From the NCBI RefSeq assembly GCF_036320965.1, contig NC_092289.1:24997679-25061678 (forward strand): a stretch of 64,000 nt of DNA. Direction: 5' to 3'. Both the position numbers and the translations under genes were made by a program. Below, in pieces: positions 27,152 through 38,712 of this stretch (within the stretch, counting starts at the first letter, position 1; each line of letters begins with the position of its first letter). The stretch is from Panulirus ornatus. Lineage: Eukaryota > Arthropoda > Malacostraca > Decapoda > Palinuridae. The notes under the pieces are model-generated. The model saw nothing but the letters and a program-made list of their open reading frames with translations, was not told the DNA's origin and made no database searches.

Positions 27152-29710
27152 ACAGGTGTAAATAGCATATATCCTGTAGTAAGAAATGTTTGTGATTCAG
27201 ACTTCTGAAGATTGAAAGAATGCAAATTTAGCAGACTATATATAGTCCATAGAAGGTATTGTGTTGCAGTTTATGTGCCTGATTGATGGGGAAGAAATAC
27301 CCTAGTATTAAAATACATAGTTTAGCAGAATCATTCCATGTGGTTGAAAGAAATAACACCACACAAATAAGATTTTCTGAAAATTATTAGTACTTCCAAT
27401 AATTCACAGTAACTTGGAAGGAGTGCAAAAATCACAAGAAAGGTGGGAATCTGAATTCAGACTAATATTGAAAGAAAAAATCCCCTTTCTGCCATCTATA
27501 ATGCAAGTGATAAGCAGGATACAAATTCATGGACTTCCATTCTTTATAAATATCTTGTGTAGCAAATTGTTATTCATATATAGGGATGAACTCTCAACTT
27601 TGCTGCCCTTTTCATGTTTTTGGCATATAATCTCATTCATTACCTAAAAGAATGAAATTTGGTACTCAAGTCCTCACATACATCTAATTTCATTTGCTAG
27701 CACCTCTTGGGCAGCTCTCATTATGGGTATATCAAAACAGGTACTTTCCTAAGAAAAATAGGAATCCAAGTCGGGTGACATTACAGGGTAATGTATTCGA
27801 CTAATGGGCCTATTTGCATCCTCTGGTTTGAGGGTAACTAGTGTGGGCTGTAATTAGAAGTTTCAGCATGCAACTATGTCTTTTCTTACTCCATCACCTC
27901 TTTCTTATGTAATATCTTATATCCTGTTAAAGTTTATGCAACTTGTCTCCAAGGTAATATTTCCCTTCCATTGCATTATTTTGCTGCCTCATTGTTACCT
28001 TCATGGTAATATTTGTACTTTTTAGAACTTTTCCTCTACATACTCTGCTATTCTAGTTTTTCCTACACTAAACCCAGTTTTGCTCCATTTCCTCCTCTGT
28101 ACTTAGTCCTTTATATTAAAGGACATGAGGAAGATGTCTTTCTATTTCCATCTTGAATTTGCCATCAACATTATTAAGTGCATTATTTATTTAAAATTAC
28201 TAGTCCTCTGTCTCAGTCTTGGATTCTTGTAGCGGTTCTAACTCCGCTCTGCCCACTTGTGATCATGTGCCTCAGTACAGGTAGAAATAGAACTAGAGAT
28301 AGAAAGACAGTCCTATTGTTGCCTTCAGGGCTGGTTAATATGGTGTCATTGTAGAGGCAGCAGAGAACTTTGAAAAGTTCTTTAATTTAAAACAGAGGGC
28401 TCCCAAACTCCTCTCCCTGATCTTATGACAGGGTTTACTTAAGAGTCTCTGTCCAAGTGAATATTTTTAAATTTCCTGTGGTCTTGGAACTGGTAGGAGG
28501 ATATGAGGTATGAATGAAGATTCCTCCTACTATTATGAATGATGGAGGAATGCTGTGTTTTAAAGTTCATATTGTTATCACAAGCAGCTTTGGTGAAAAT
28601 TCACTATTGACCATCAAAATTAACAATAACAACCAATGACATTTTGTGTATCCCTAAGTTTTCTCACGCTTAAGTCATTTTGAAAAGTGAATTGGAACAT
28701 TTTTAAGATAATTTACTGTAGTGAACCTGGTTTTTTACATCATGGATGTAACTCATTGTGTCATTAATCATTTTTGAAGAAAGTTTTAATCAGTGAAAAT
28801 ATCAAAGGTCGATACCGAAAAATCATCCATCTCTTTGAAGTGTTTAGGGAGAGTTTATTTGTTAACTCCTGAAGGTTCAGTGACTGTTGGGGCAGTACAA
28901 AATTGATACATTGGAGAGTGTGTGTGTACAGTTTTGTGATAATGTAGTTGTTGAAAATAGTAACTGCACTTACCGCTGCAGTCCTCATTAGGCCAGTAGT
29001 AAATGCTGTTGATGTGCAATGAAAATGCCCCTGTTTAGTACCCAGTTGCATAGGATATATTCTCAGATTGGTAACAGAGCAGAGCAAGCATTGACTGCAT
29101 GTAATTTAAGCCTTAGAGTGACAGAATTACATAAATGACTAATTCAGTACAGAGTGATCAGATATCATGTTTGTAAAGGATGCTGCATTTTAAGATGTTT
29201 TACAAAGTAACCAACAGTTCATAGTGAAGGCATAGACTGATTAGGCCAAATGAGGCAGTTAACAGCGGGTGGTGCAGGTTCAGAGTGACTAAAAGCCTGA
29301 TGCTACAATCTCCAAAGTGACTTACCAACTCCTTTTGTACATTCATATGTTTTAGAAGTAATACAGTAACTCAGTTTAAGGTGTTGAATGGTGCTTTTAG
29401 CTCTGCATGTACTTGTAACTTAGTGTTTCTTATATGGTGTACATTGCAGAAAGATTGTAATCTGTATAGGGCTTTTCTTAATTCAAAGTTAATATTCCAT
29501 GTACAGCATGATTGCATATACTTATCAGGTCATACTTTATGATCCACTTTATAAATGAAGAATGTAAAAGACTTTTCTTGAGATCCAGAGGCTACAGGAA
29601 GCTAATCATGGTTCTCATCTCTATTCACCTTGATAGGTGTATGAAACCAGACATTCCATGTATATGATACATCCTTTTTGCATATATCATCCAAATGTAT
29701 ATCCTGTACA
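27152..29710. other. Second copy of the downstream DNA, no gene seen
   Basis: Near-identical to 21862-24420. No supported gene. Confidence 0.5.
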
Positions 29711-29719
29711 TTATATATA

Positions 29720-29893
29720 TGTAGAAGGCGACTAAAGGGGGGGGGGGGGTAGAAATCCTCCCCTCTCGTTTTTTTAACTTTCCAAAAGAAATAACAGAGA
29801 AGGGGGCCAGGTGAGGATATTCCCTCAGAGGCCCAGTCCTCTGTTCTTAATGCTACCTCGCTAATGCGGGAAATGGTGAATAATACGAAAAAA

Positions 29894-29895
<2 letters not shown>
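29720..29895 (+). mobile_element. Short non-autonomous element, 5'-truncated (copy B)
   Basis: Duplicate of 24430-24604 with one more G in the G-run. It is followed by (TA)n at about 29896-29924 and then LINE sequence. Confidence 0.8.
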
Positions 29896-29924
<29 letters not shown>

Positions 29925-29928
<4 letters not shown>

Positions 29929-31323
29929 GTGTGGTTTCAGAAGTGGTAGAGGATGTGTGGATCAGGTGTTTGCTTTGAAGAATGTATGTGAGAAATACTT
30001 AGAAAAGCAAATGGATTTGTATGTAGCATTTATGGATCTGGAGAAGGCATATGATAGAGTTGATAGAGATGCTCTGTGGAAGGTATTAAGAATATATGGT
30101 GTGGGAGGCAAGTTATTAGAAGCAGTGAAAAGTTTTTATCGAGGATGTAAGGCATGTGTACGTGTAGGAAGAGAGGAAAGTGATTGGTTCTCAGTGAATG
30201 TAGGTTTGCGGCAGGGGTGTGTGATGTCTCCATGGTTGTTTAATTTGTTTATGGATGGGGTTGTTAGGGAGGTGAATGCAAGAGTTTTGGAAAGAGGGGC
30301 AAGTATGAAGTCTGTTGGGGATGAGAGAGCTTGGGAAGTGAGTCAGTTGTTGTTCGCTGATGATACAGCGCTGGTGGCTGATTCATGTGAGAAACTGCAG
30401 AAGCTGGTGACTGAGTTTGGTAAAGTGTGTGAAAGAAGAAAGTTAAGAGTAAATGTGAATAAGAGCAAGGTTGATTATTAGGTACAGTAGGGTTGAGGGT
30501 CAAGTCAGTTGGGAGGTAAGTTTGAATGGAGAAAAACTGGAGGAAGTAAAGTGTTTTAGATATCTGGGAGTGGATCTGGCAGCGGATGGAACCATGGAAG
30601 CGGAAGTGGATCATAGGGTGGAGGAGGGGGCGAAAATTCTGGGAGCCTTGAAGAATGTGTGGAAGTCGAGAACATTATCTCGGAAAGCAAAAATGGGTAT
30701 GTTTGAAGGAATAGTGGTTCCAACAATGTTGTATGGTTGCGAGGCGTGGGCTATGGATAGAGTTGTGCGCAGGAGGATGGATGTGCTGGAAATGAGGTGT
30801 TTGAGGACAATGTGTGGTGTGAGGTGGTTTGATCGAGTAAGTAACGTAAGGGTAAGAGAGATGTGTGGAAATAAAAAGAGCGTGGTTGAGAGAGCAGAAG
30901 AGGGTGTTTTGAAATGGTTTGGGCACATGGAGAGAATGAGTGAGGAAAGATTGACCAAGAGGATATATGTGTCGGAGGTGGAGGGAACGAGGAGAAGTGG
31001 GAGACCAAATTGGAGGTGGAAAGATGGAGTGAAAAAGATTTTGTGTGATCGGGGCCTGAACATGCAGGAGGGTGAAAGGAGGGCAAGGAATAGAGTGAAT
31101 TAGATTGATGTGGTATACCGGGGTTGACGTGCTGACAGTGGGTTGAATCAAGGCATGTGAAGCGTCTGGGGTAAACCATGGAAAGTTGTGTAGGTATGTA
31201 TATTTGAGTGCGTCGACGTATGTATATACATGTGTATGGGGGTGGGTTGGGCCATTTCTTTCGTCTGTTTCCTTGCGCTACCTCGCAAACGCGGGAGACA
31301 GCGACAAAGCAAAAAAAAAAAAA
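29925..31323 (+). mobile_element. Young 5'-truncated LINE
   Basis: Begins at QCGFRSGRGC straight after (TA)n. RT motifs A, B (LRQGCVMSPWLFNLF) and C (LLFADDTAL) are intact. Four extra bases near 30472-30477 (GGTTGATTATTAGG where others have GGTTATTAGG) shift the frame, which resumes at 30471-31103. Near 31101 a TGG-to-TAG change ends the protein about nine codons early. The 3' UTR is short-type with poly-A at about 31310-31323. It supplies the right breakpoint of the 5.29-kb duplication. Confidence 0.88.
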
Positions 31324-31324
31324 G

Positions 31325-31327
<3 letters not shown>

Positions 31328-31397
<70 letters not shown>
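31328..31397. repeat. (TA)n array
   Basis: About 70 bases of TA between the poly-A of the young LINE and the tail of an antisense short element. Confidence 0.92.
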
Positions 31398-31399
<2 letters not shown>

Positions 31400-31404
31400 T
31401 TTCT

Positions 31405-31646
31405 TTCAAAATATTCGCCATTTCCCGCGATAGCAAGGTAGCGTTAAAAACAGAGGACTGGGCCTCTGAGGGAATATCCTCACCTGGCCCCCTTCTCTGT
31501 TCCTTCTTTTGGAAAATAAAAAAAAAAACAAGAGGGGAGGATTTCCAGCCCCCCGCTCCCTCCTCTTTTAGTCACCTTCTACGACACGCAGGGAATACGT
31601 GGGAAGTATTCTTTCTTCCCTATCCCCAGGGCCTTTCTCCCCTATC

Positions 31647-31649
<3 letters not shown>
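31405..31649 (-). mobile_element. Short non-autonomous element, nearly complete
   Basis: Antisense copy from the CGCCATTTCCCGCG tail to the CCCTATCCCCAGGG 5' end. The last ~17 bases (CTTTCTCCCCTATCCCC) are repeated once at 31633-31649, a small stutter at the 5' terminus, before (TA)n starts. Confidence 0.82.
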
Positions 31650-31713
<64 letters not shown>

Positions 31714-31722
31714 TATATATAT
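31650..31722. repeat. (TA)n array with a CACACA segment
   Basis: TA from about 31650 to 31700, then ACACACACA and a short TA run. It abuts the 5' end of the short element. Confidence 0.9.
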
Positions 31723-32480
31723 ATCCTTAGTGTCACAATACATCCAGGAAAGTCTGTGTATGGTTAGCAATATTTCTTTGTCTTTTACTGAGCATATGCT
31801 TGGAAAAAGATTTCTTGATCATTTGGATATGAAATGTTCTCCATTTGGTGGACCATAACAGGGCTGCCTACAACAACTGAAGAGGCACTTTACAGCTACT
31901 GAGGTCTTCAAACTTTTGTAATTATAGGTAGTTTATTCTCATAATTTCATTGGATAATTTTATCATCAGTCATGATTCATAATCGGCAACATCATAACAT
32001 TTTAATTAGTTTCAGTTGAGGAGAGGTGCATTTGAAGCCTTCTCATCATATTAGCTTGGACATCACATTAAATATTCAAATCTTGTGTTCTTGTTTAATG
32101 TACTTTACTCTCAACCCTCTATGATAATCTTTTGAAACACCAAATACTAATGTATAATAAAAATGTATCAAATAAAGAATTATGAATTCTTTCCTTTAGT
32201 ATATCATCACCTGGATGTATTACATTATCAATTAGAATAATAAATTTCTGAGGTACAATTATTTTTATACCAAAGTGCCTTTCATCAGTGTTATGATTGC
32301 AGTTGATCCAGGTGGTGTAGGATGTGTGTTAACTTGTACTAGAGTTTTATCTCTCAATGTACAACATCTAGGTATGTAAGAGTAAGCTGGCCCCAGTTGA
32401 CATCCAGATGCCTTCTGAAAATCTGTTCCTGAACCCAAACTAATAATTAGCACAGCCCCATCTCAGCACAACTTATCCCC
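31723..32480. other. No recognisable gene
   Basis: AT-rich DNA. A 62-residue minus-strand frame at 32265-32453 has no motif I recognise. It lies downstream (in the minus direction) of the Ty3-like remnant and could be part of that element's 3' region, but nothing shows this. Confidence 0.4.
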
Positions 32481-33240
32481 CTATTCTTGTACATTATTAC
32501 TCATCCACTTGGGTGCCTTACACTGCCTGCTGGACAGATGAAAAGGGCTTTGTGTCTGGTTGGGCTTGTTCATAGACTCCTCAGCTGCCTGGAAGGATTT
32601 TCCTTTAAGCCATTGGCATGGGCCTCTTGATCGCCAGTTTGTCCAACTGGGGTCGTCGGAATGCTTGAGATAACCACCAAGGACTGCTGGAGATGCTTGC
32701 AGTTCTGTATTGTAATGCAGCTGGTTCAACCACAATGAGTACTGCCTTATTCCACAGTCCCTTACTTACCACCATGCATCTCCTGTTACACTTGCTTGAC
32801 TCCACATCCTGGACATAATACACTTCCATCCCCACAGGTAAGTCAAGTAGATGCCAGTTTCTCATATCATATACTTGTGCTTGATCCACACATCCTGGAC
32901 ATAACACACTTCCATCCTCACAGGTAAGTCGAGTAGATGCCAGTTCCTCATATCATATACTTGTTCTTGACCCACTCTCCTCTTTCCACCATGAGTTTCT
33001 CACCGAGGTGCAGCATTTTCTTCCAGCCAAGAATGGGGCCACCTGAATGACCAGTCCAAACAAGGATCGAACATCTCTGATGGTAGGCAACGCTGACATG
33101 GTGAACTCCTTCGCAGCCAACCATCTGTGGGTTTCAGTCATCCAAACCCAGGTCATAGGTGACGAATTCCACTACTCACCTGCAAAATTGAAATTGTTTG
33201 GGATATTCATTCCAAGTGTGATGAGTGTGTGCATAAAGTT
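32481..33240 (-). pseudogene. Ty3/gypsy-like pol remnant (RT end and integrase C-terminus)
   Basis: Read on the minus strand from 33240. FMHTLITLGMNIPNNFNFAG resembles the end of the RT palm-thumb region of Ty3-type polymerases (the FxxxxxxxGIxLNxxKFxF pattern), and MSALPTIRDVRSLFGLV (about 33120-33020) is the PTxxxDVRSFxGLVN motif that follows it. Next comes LPVGMEVYYVQDVESSKCNR and KGLWNKAV (32840-32740), like the C-terminal domain of the integrase (LPxLxxGxxVxVQ...KW). The RNase H and integrase core that should lie between are missing, and stops and frameshifts are frequent. Family assignment rests on motif memory. Confidence 0.6.
32801..32971. repeat. Two tandem copies of an 84-86-base sequence
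   Basis: 32801-32884 and 32887-32971 share CACATCCTGGACATAA, the ACAGGTAAGTC block, GTAGATGCCAGTT and CATATCATATACTTGT. The duplication lies inside the Ty3-like remnant and adds to its disruption. Confidence 0.85.
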
Positions 33241-34880
33241 TCAGGGGCAGAGTGTAACAAGGGAAGTTGGCATGTTGAGGTGGGCTAGCCTGCAATTTGT
33301 TGGCTGGGAGCCAGTCTGGCAGGTTGGTAACCTTGAGCAAGTGCATGGCAACTGTAAGTACAACAGCTCCAACGTGTGGTGGAAATTTTGCCGTTACCTA
33401 AGCAGGCATGTGGATGAGTTATGGTGCAAAGAGATTCATAGATTGTTGTTATATGGGGAATTCCCATAAGTGAGGATGTTTGTAATTTTGAGAGCAATCA
33501 GAGTGTTGGTGACTCTATGCTGTCATTTAAGGGACACTGGCCATGTGTGGATGACGAATATCAAGAATTACACAGCAGGGTCTGGCTTGCTGTGTTATGT
33601 CATGGACAGCTGTAATGAGGGCAAGGGATCCCCTAGGTAATGTACCAGGTGATATATAACTAAATCTCAAGTGTGTTATAGAATAATCCAAGCTGTAGCT
33701 ATTGACTGCGAGGATATTGGCGTAAAGCTGGCTGACCATGTGGTTATGACGAAGGGTCTGTTTGATTAAGTACTCAGACTGGGTTCCAGAAGTGAAGTAC
33801 ACTAAAGTGGTGAGGCAGATTAATATGTGGAGTTAGTATTGGAACAGGACATGGAGTGGTGCCGATGTAAAGGGTTAATATGTAAAGTTTATGTACAGAG
33901 GCAATTAGTGTGTGTTTGAACTGTTAAGCCGACTGGCATAGTAAGGCTTGGCCACACCGACATAAGTGTGTTTCAATTTGAATTAAGAAAGTTACCATGG
34001 AATTTGTTGATAGTTAACACCCTGGGTGTGAATGATTTGTGAATTTTCAGAAATTTTGAATTTAATAGTGAATGAGGTTTCACTTGGTTATGGAAGGAGA
34101 TTTACCTTTGTGTTTGTTCTTTTGTATTTGTATTCTTGCAATATTTCTTTAGTCAGTAACTAAGTATATTTTTGTTGTGTTTCAGTGACCTATGCATGAA
34201 TTCATTTGTACTTTAAGTTTTCTGTTAGGTAAGGTGAACCCTGTATACTCTGCTGTTGGTATTATTTTTGTGTGAATGCAGTTGGTTGTCTTGGATATGC
34301 CACTTGAACTCCCATTTTAGATAGTATTAGGAACCAAAATCATTTATGGAGATATATAGGATGTCACGTAACAGGTAAATTTATCATCGTCATGGTATAT
34401 TTTATAGGTGTTTATTAAAGGGCTGAAGCAGGAGATAAGAAGTTGTATGGACATAAGAATACTGATGCTTGTTTCATTGCAGATCACTGTGAATTCAGTA
34501 GAAGTGTTAACCCGATGGCCTAAGGTAAGTTGTTACAGGCTTTCATGAATGCACTTTTGAGTACTTGGCATTCACAGTCATTAGATACGTCCAACGAAGG
34601 TTAGTTTGTTTTGTGGTGATGTTACCAAAAACTAATGGTACAATGAATATTGAAATACCATGACTAATCATATGCATCATATGCATGTTATTTAATCATA
34701 TGCATGTTATTTTGTTTATCTTTCAGGGTTGGATATTTGGTAAGTCTGTGCCCATGGTAGGGTGGTTGGGAGGGCACGGGTGGAACTTGATATGCAGCCA
34801 CCTCTCGTGGTGAGTTCTGGGTGATTTGAGTTGCAGGTCAATGAACTCATACAATTCAAATCAGCAAAGAGCTGCGATTA
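33241..34880. other. Mostly unassigned DNA with two exon-like islands
   Basis: No long supported frame. At 34483-34524 a 42-base open stretch sits between TTTCATTGCAG and GTAAGT. At 34727-34739 a 13-base stretch sits between TTTATCTTTCAG and GTAAGT. Both have strong splice consensus, but neither links in frame to a recognised protein. The rest is AT-rich and featureless to me. Confidence 0.4.
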
Positions 34881-34885
34881 GATAG

Positions 34886-35128
34886 GGTTAGGGATAGGGG
34901 AGAAAGAATACTTCACACGTATTCCCTGCGTGTTGTAGAGGGCAACTAAAAGGGAAGGGAGCAGGGGGCTGGAAATCCTCCCCTCTTTTTTTTTTTTTTT
35001 TTTTTAACTTTTCCAAAAGAAGGGAACAAAGAGGGGGGGCCAGGTGAGGATGTTCTCTCAAAGGTCCAGTCCTCTGTTCTTAACGCTACCTCACTAATAC
35101 GGGAAATGGCAAATAGTATAAAAAAAAT
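34886..35128 (+). mobile_element. Short non-autonomous element, full-length but older
   Basis: Runs from GGGATAGGGGAGAAAGAATAC to the CACTAATACGGGAAATGGCAAATAG tail. Several substitutions relative to 15578-15822 (TTGTAGAGGGCAACTAAAAG) mark it as older. Unlike most other copies it is not flanked by a long (TA)n array. Confidence 0.8.
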
Positions 35129-35224
35129 GCTTAAATAAAGAAATGTAAAGTAATCTAATTGATACATTAAATTCTTATTAATGAATTAATAGTATAACAT
35201 TATTTGAATATGAGGAGATTTTTT

Positions 35225-35480
35225 TTTTTATCTATTATCATACTTGATCGCCATTTCCCGCATCATCAAGGTAGCGCCAAGAAACAGATGAAGAATGGCC
35301 CATCCACTTGTATACACATACATACAGAAACACCTACATACACACACATACATATCATATGGTTGCAAAGCATGAGCTATAGATATGGGTGTACGGAGGA
35401 GGGCGGATGTGTTGGAAATGAAATGTTTAAGGACAATATGTGAAGTGGTTTGATAGAGTAAGTTATATACATATGTAAGA
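35225..35480. mobile_element. Opposed LINE scraps
   Basis: 35225-35358 is an antisense LINE tail (CCATTTCCCGCATCATCAAGG). From 35359 to about 35470 is a plus-strand piece of the C-terminal coding region (GGTTGCAAAGCATGAGC, then GTGTTGGAAATGAAATG). They meet head to head with no spacer. Confidence 0.65.
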
Positions 35481-35554
35481 GAGGAAAATTGAATATGAGG
35501 AAATTAAATATTAAAATAATTATTGAAACAGCTAATGATGGCCATTTATTCAAA

Positions 35555-36963
35555 TGGTAGAGGATGTGTGGATCAGGTGTTTCCTTTGAAGAATGTATGT
35601 GAGAAATACTTAGAAAAGCAAATGGATTTGTGTGTAGCATTTATGGATCTGGAGAAGGCATATGAGAGAGTTGATAGAGATGCTCTGTGGAAGGTATTAA
35701 GAATATATGGTGTGGGAGGCAAGTTGTTAGAAGCAGTGAAAAGTTTTTATCGAGAATGTAAGGCATGTGTACATGTAGAAAGGGAGGAAAGTGATTGGTT
35801 CTCAGTGACTGTAGGTTTGCGACAGGGGTGTGTGACGTCTCCATGGTTGTTTAATTTGTTTATGGATGGGGTTGTTAGGGAGGTGAATGCAAGAGTTTTG
35901 GAAAGAAGGGCAAGCATGCAGTCTGTTGTGGATGAGAGAGCTTGGGAAGTGAGTCAGTTGTTGTTCGCTGTTGATACAGCGCTGGTGGCAGATTCATGTG
36001 AGAAACTGCAGAAGCTGGTGACGGAGTTTGGTAAAGTGTGTGAAAGAAGAAAGCTGAGAGTAAATGTGAATAAGAGAAAGGTTATTAGGTACAGTAGGGT
36101 TGAGGGTCAAGTCAAGTGGGAGGTAAGTTTGAATGGAGAAAAACTGGAGGAAGTGGAGTTTTAGATATCTGGGAGTGTATTTGGCAGTGGATGGAACCAT
36201 AGAAGCGGAAGTGAATCATAGGGTGGGGGAGGGGGCGAAAATTCTGGGAGCCTTGAAGAATGTATGGAAGTTGAGAACATTATCTCGGAAAGCAAAAATG
36301 GGTATGTTTGAAGGAATAGTGGTTCCAGCAATGTTGTATGGCTGCGAGGCGTGGGCTATGGATAGAGTTGTGCGCAGGAGAGTGGATGTGCTGGAAATGA
36401 GATGTTTGAGGACAATATGTGGTGTGAGGTGGTTTGATCGAGTAAGTAATAATAGGGTAAGAGAGATGTGTGGTAATAAAAAGATGTGGTTGAGAGAGCA
36501 GAAGAGGGTGTTTTGAAATGGTTTGGTCACATGGAGAGAATGAGTGAGGAAAGATTGATCAAGAGGGTATATGTGTCAGAGGTGGAGGGAACGAGGAGAA
36601 GTAGGAGACCAAATTGGAGGTGGAAAGATGGAGTGAAAAAGATTTTGAGTGATCGGAGCCTGAACATGCAAGAGGGTGAAAGGCATGCAAGGAATAGAGT
36701 GAATTGGAACAATATGATATACCGGGGTCGATGTGCTTTCAATGGATTAAACCAGTTCATGTGAAGCGTCTGGGGTAAACCATGGAAAGTTGTGTGGGGC
36801 CTGGATGTGGAAAGGGAGCTGTGGTTTCAGTGCATTATTACATGACAGTTAGAGACTGAGTGTGAACGAATGGGGCCTTTGTTGTCTTTTCCTAGTGCTA
36901 CCTCGCACACATGAGGGGGAGGGGGTTGTTACTCCATATGTGGCGAGGTGGCAATGGGAATAA
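35555..36963 (+). mobile_element. 5'-truncated LINE, catalytically dead
   Basis: Begins at SNGRGCVDQVF inside RT. Motif A reads DLEKAYERV and motif C reads LLFAVDTAL, so one catalytic aspartate is valine. Two bases are lost near 36160 (GAAGTGGAGTTTTAG where others read GAAGTGAAGTGTTTTAG) and one near 36486, splitting the frame into 35523-36164, 36133-36516 and 36486-36764. The 3' UTR is long-type but stops about 36963 before its tail, directly joined to the next LINE. Confidence 0.85.
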
Positions 36964-36979
36964 CACAATAACATGAATA

Positions 36980-38140
36980 ACATGGTTGTTTGATTTGTTT
37001 ATGGATGGGGTTGTTAGGGGGGTGAATACAAGAGTTTTGGAAAGAGGGGAAATTGTGCAGTCTGTTGTGGATGAGAGAGCTTGGGAAGTGAGTCGGTTGT
37101 TGTTCGCTGATTATACAGTGCTGGTGGCTGATTCGTGTGAGAAACTGCATAAGCTGGTGACGGAGTTTGGTAAAGTGTGTGAAAGAAGAAAGCTGAGAGT
37201 AAATGTGAAGAAGAGCAAAGTTATTAGGTACAGCAGGGTTGAGGGACAAGTCAATTGGGAGGTAAGTTTGAATGGAGAAAAACTGGAGGAAGTGAAGTGT
37301 TTTAGATATCTGGGAGTGGATTTGGCAGCGGATGGAACCATGGAAGCAGAAGTGAATCATAGGGTGGGGAGGGGGCGAAAGTTCTGGGAGCGTTGAAGAA
37401 AGTGTGGAAGTCGAGAACGTTATCTCGGAAAGCAAAAATGGGTATGTTTGAAGGAATGGTGGTTCCAACAATGTTATATTGTTGCGAGGCATGGGCTATA
37501 GATACAGTTGTGCAGAGGAGGGTGGATGTGCTGGAAATGGGATGTTTGAGGACAATATGTTGTTTGAGGTGGTTTGATCGAGTAAGTAATAATAGGGTAA
37601 GAGAGATGTATGGTAATAAAAAGAGTGTGGTTGAGAGAGCAGAAGAGGGTGTTTTGAAATGGTTTGGTTCACATGGAGAGAATGAATGAGGAAAGATTGA
37701 TCAAGAGGATATATGTGTCAGAGGTGGAGGGAACGAGGAGAAGTGGGAGACCAAATTAGAGGTGGAAAGATGGAGTGAAAAAGATTTTGAGTGATCGGGG
37801 CCTGAACATGCAGGAGGGTGAAAGGCGTGCAAGGAATGGAGTGAATTGGAACGATGTGGTATACCGGGGTCGATATGCTGTCAATGGATTGAACCAGGTC
37901 ATGTGAAGCATCTGGGGTAAACCATGGAAAGTTGTGTGGGGCCTGGATCTGGAAAGGGAGCTGTAGTTTCGGTGCATTATTACATGACAGCTAGAGACTG
38001 AATGTGAACGAATGTGGCCTTTGTTGTCTTTTCCTAGCGCTACCTTGCGCACATGAGGGGGGAGGGGGTTGTTTTTTCATGTGTGGTGGGGTGGCGATGG
38101 GAATGAATAAAGGCAGACAGTATTAATTATGTACATCTGT
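36980..38140 (+). mobile_element. Second 5'-truncated LINE in tandem, catalytically dead
   Basis: Starts at the PWLFDLFMDG region and carries LLFADYTVL in place of LLFADDTAL, so a catalytic aspartate is tyrosine. Frames 36986-37396 and 37393-37689 are separated by a one-base loss near 37375. The long-type 3' UTR (37865-38140) is cut where the Penelope-like fragment begins. Confidence 0.83.
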
Positions 38141-38227
38141 ATATGGAAAGGATCACAATTTTTTGCGTGATCAAGATATTCCTATGAGTCCACAAGGAAA
38201 TGAAACACGAAAAGTTCCCAAGTGCAC

Positions 38228-38252
38228 TTTCGTGTAATAATCACATCATCAG
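38228..38252 (-). ncRNA. Hammerhead-like motif in the Penelope-like element
   Basis: In the minus-strand direction CTGATGA is followed after 14 bases by GAAA, with a GTG/CAC stem between them. CTGATGA and GAAA are the two conserved strands of a hammerhead core, and hammerhead ribozymes are known in Penelope-like terminal repeats. The first base after CTGATGA does not pair, and I could not identify the third stem and cleavage triplet with certainty, so this is only a candidate. Confidence 0.35.
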
Positions 38253-38657
38253 GGGAGACAGAAGAGAGAGATATAACAGTCAGTTGATATACATCAAAGA
38301 GACGAAACTAGGACGCCATTTGGTAAACATGTGATTGTCCAAAACATATAACGAGCGTTCATAAACTTATCATTTTACAAAGTTTATCAACAATAAAATT
38401 ATCTAATTTGTATAGACCATCACTAACATTTAGATTATAATTCTTTGTGTATTTAATAATAGAAGATTCAATGATATTTCTCTTGGTAAAAGAGTTAGAG
38501 TTAATAACTGAAGTGGCGTTACTCCAGTCAATACAATGATCATAGTTTTTAACGTGATTAAACAAGGCATTTGATTCTTGTCCCGTTCTTATACTATATT
38601 TATGTTGCTTAAGTCAAACAAAAAGATCCTTACCAGTCTGACCAACATAAAATTTAT

Positions 38658-38712
38658 CACAGTTTCCTCAAGGCACTTGGATGCATCTATAAAGTGCCTT
38701 GTGGAAACTGTG
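38658..38712. repeat. Inverted repeat, 21-base arms
   Basis: 38658-38678 and 38692-38712 are reverse complements with one mismatch, separated by 13 bases. It lies at the upstream edge of the GIY-YIG coding fragment. Confidence 0.85.

Larger units (their letters stand above)
24825..30117. repeat. Tandem segmental duplication, copy B (5293 bp)
   Basis: Copy B starts and ends within AGAAGCAGTGAAAA in the RT coding region, the 14 bases shared by the left LINE (19531-19544), the hybrid LINE (24825-24838) and the right LINE (30118-30131). It ends inside the young LINE at 29925-31323. Confidence 0.93.

Noticed and set aside
33047..33469. 140-residue plus-strand ORF
   Set aside because: It lies opposite the Ty3-like remnant and has no motif of its own; treated as an antisense shadow.
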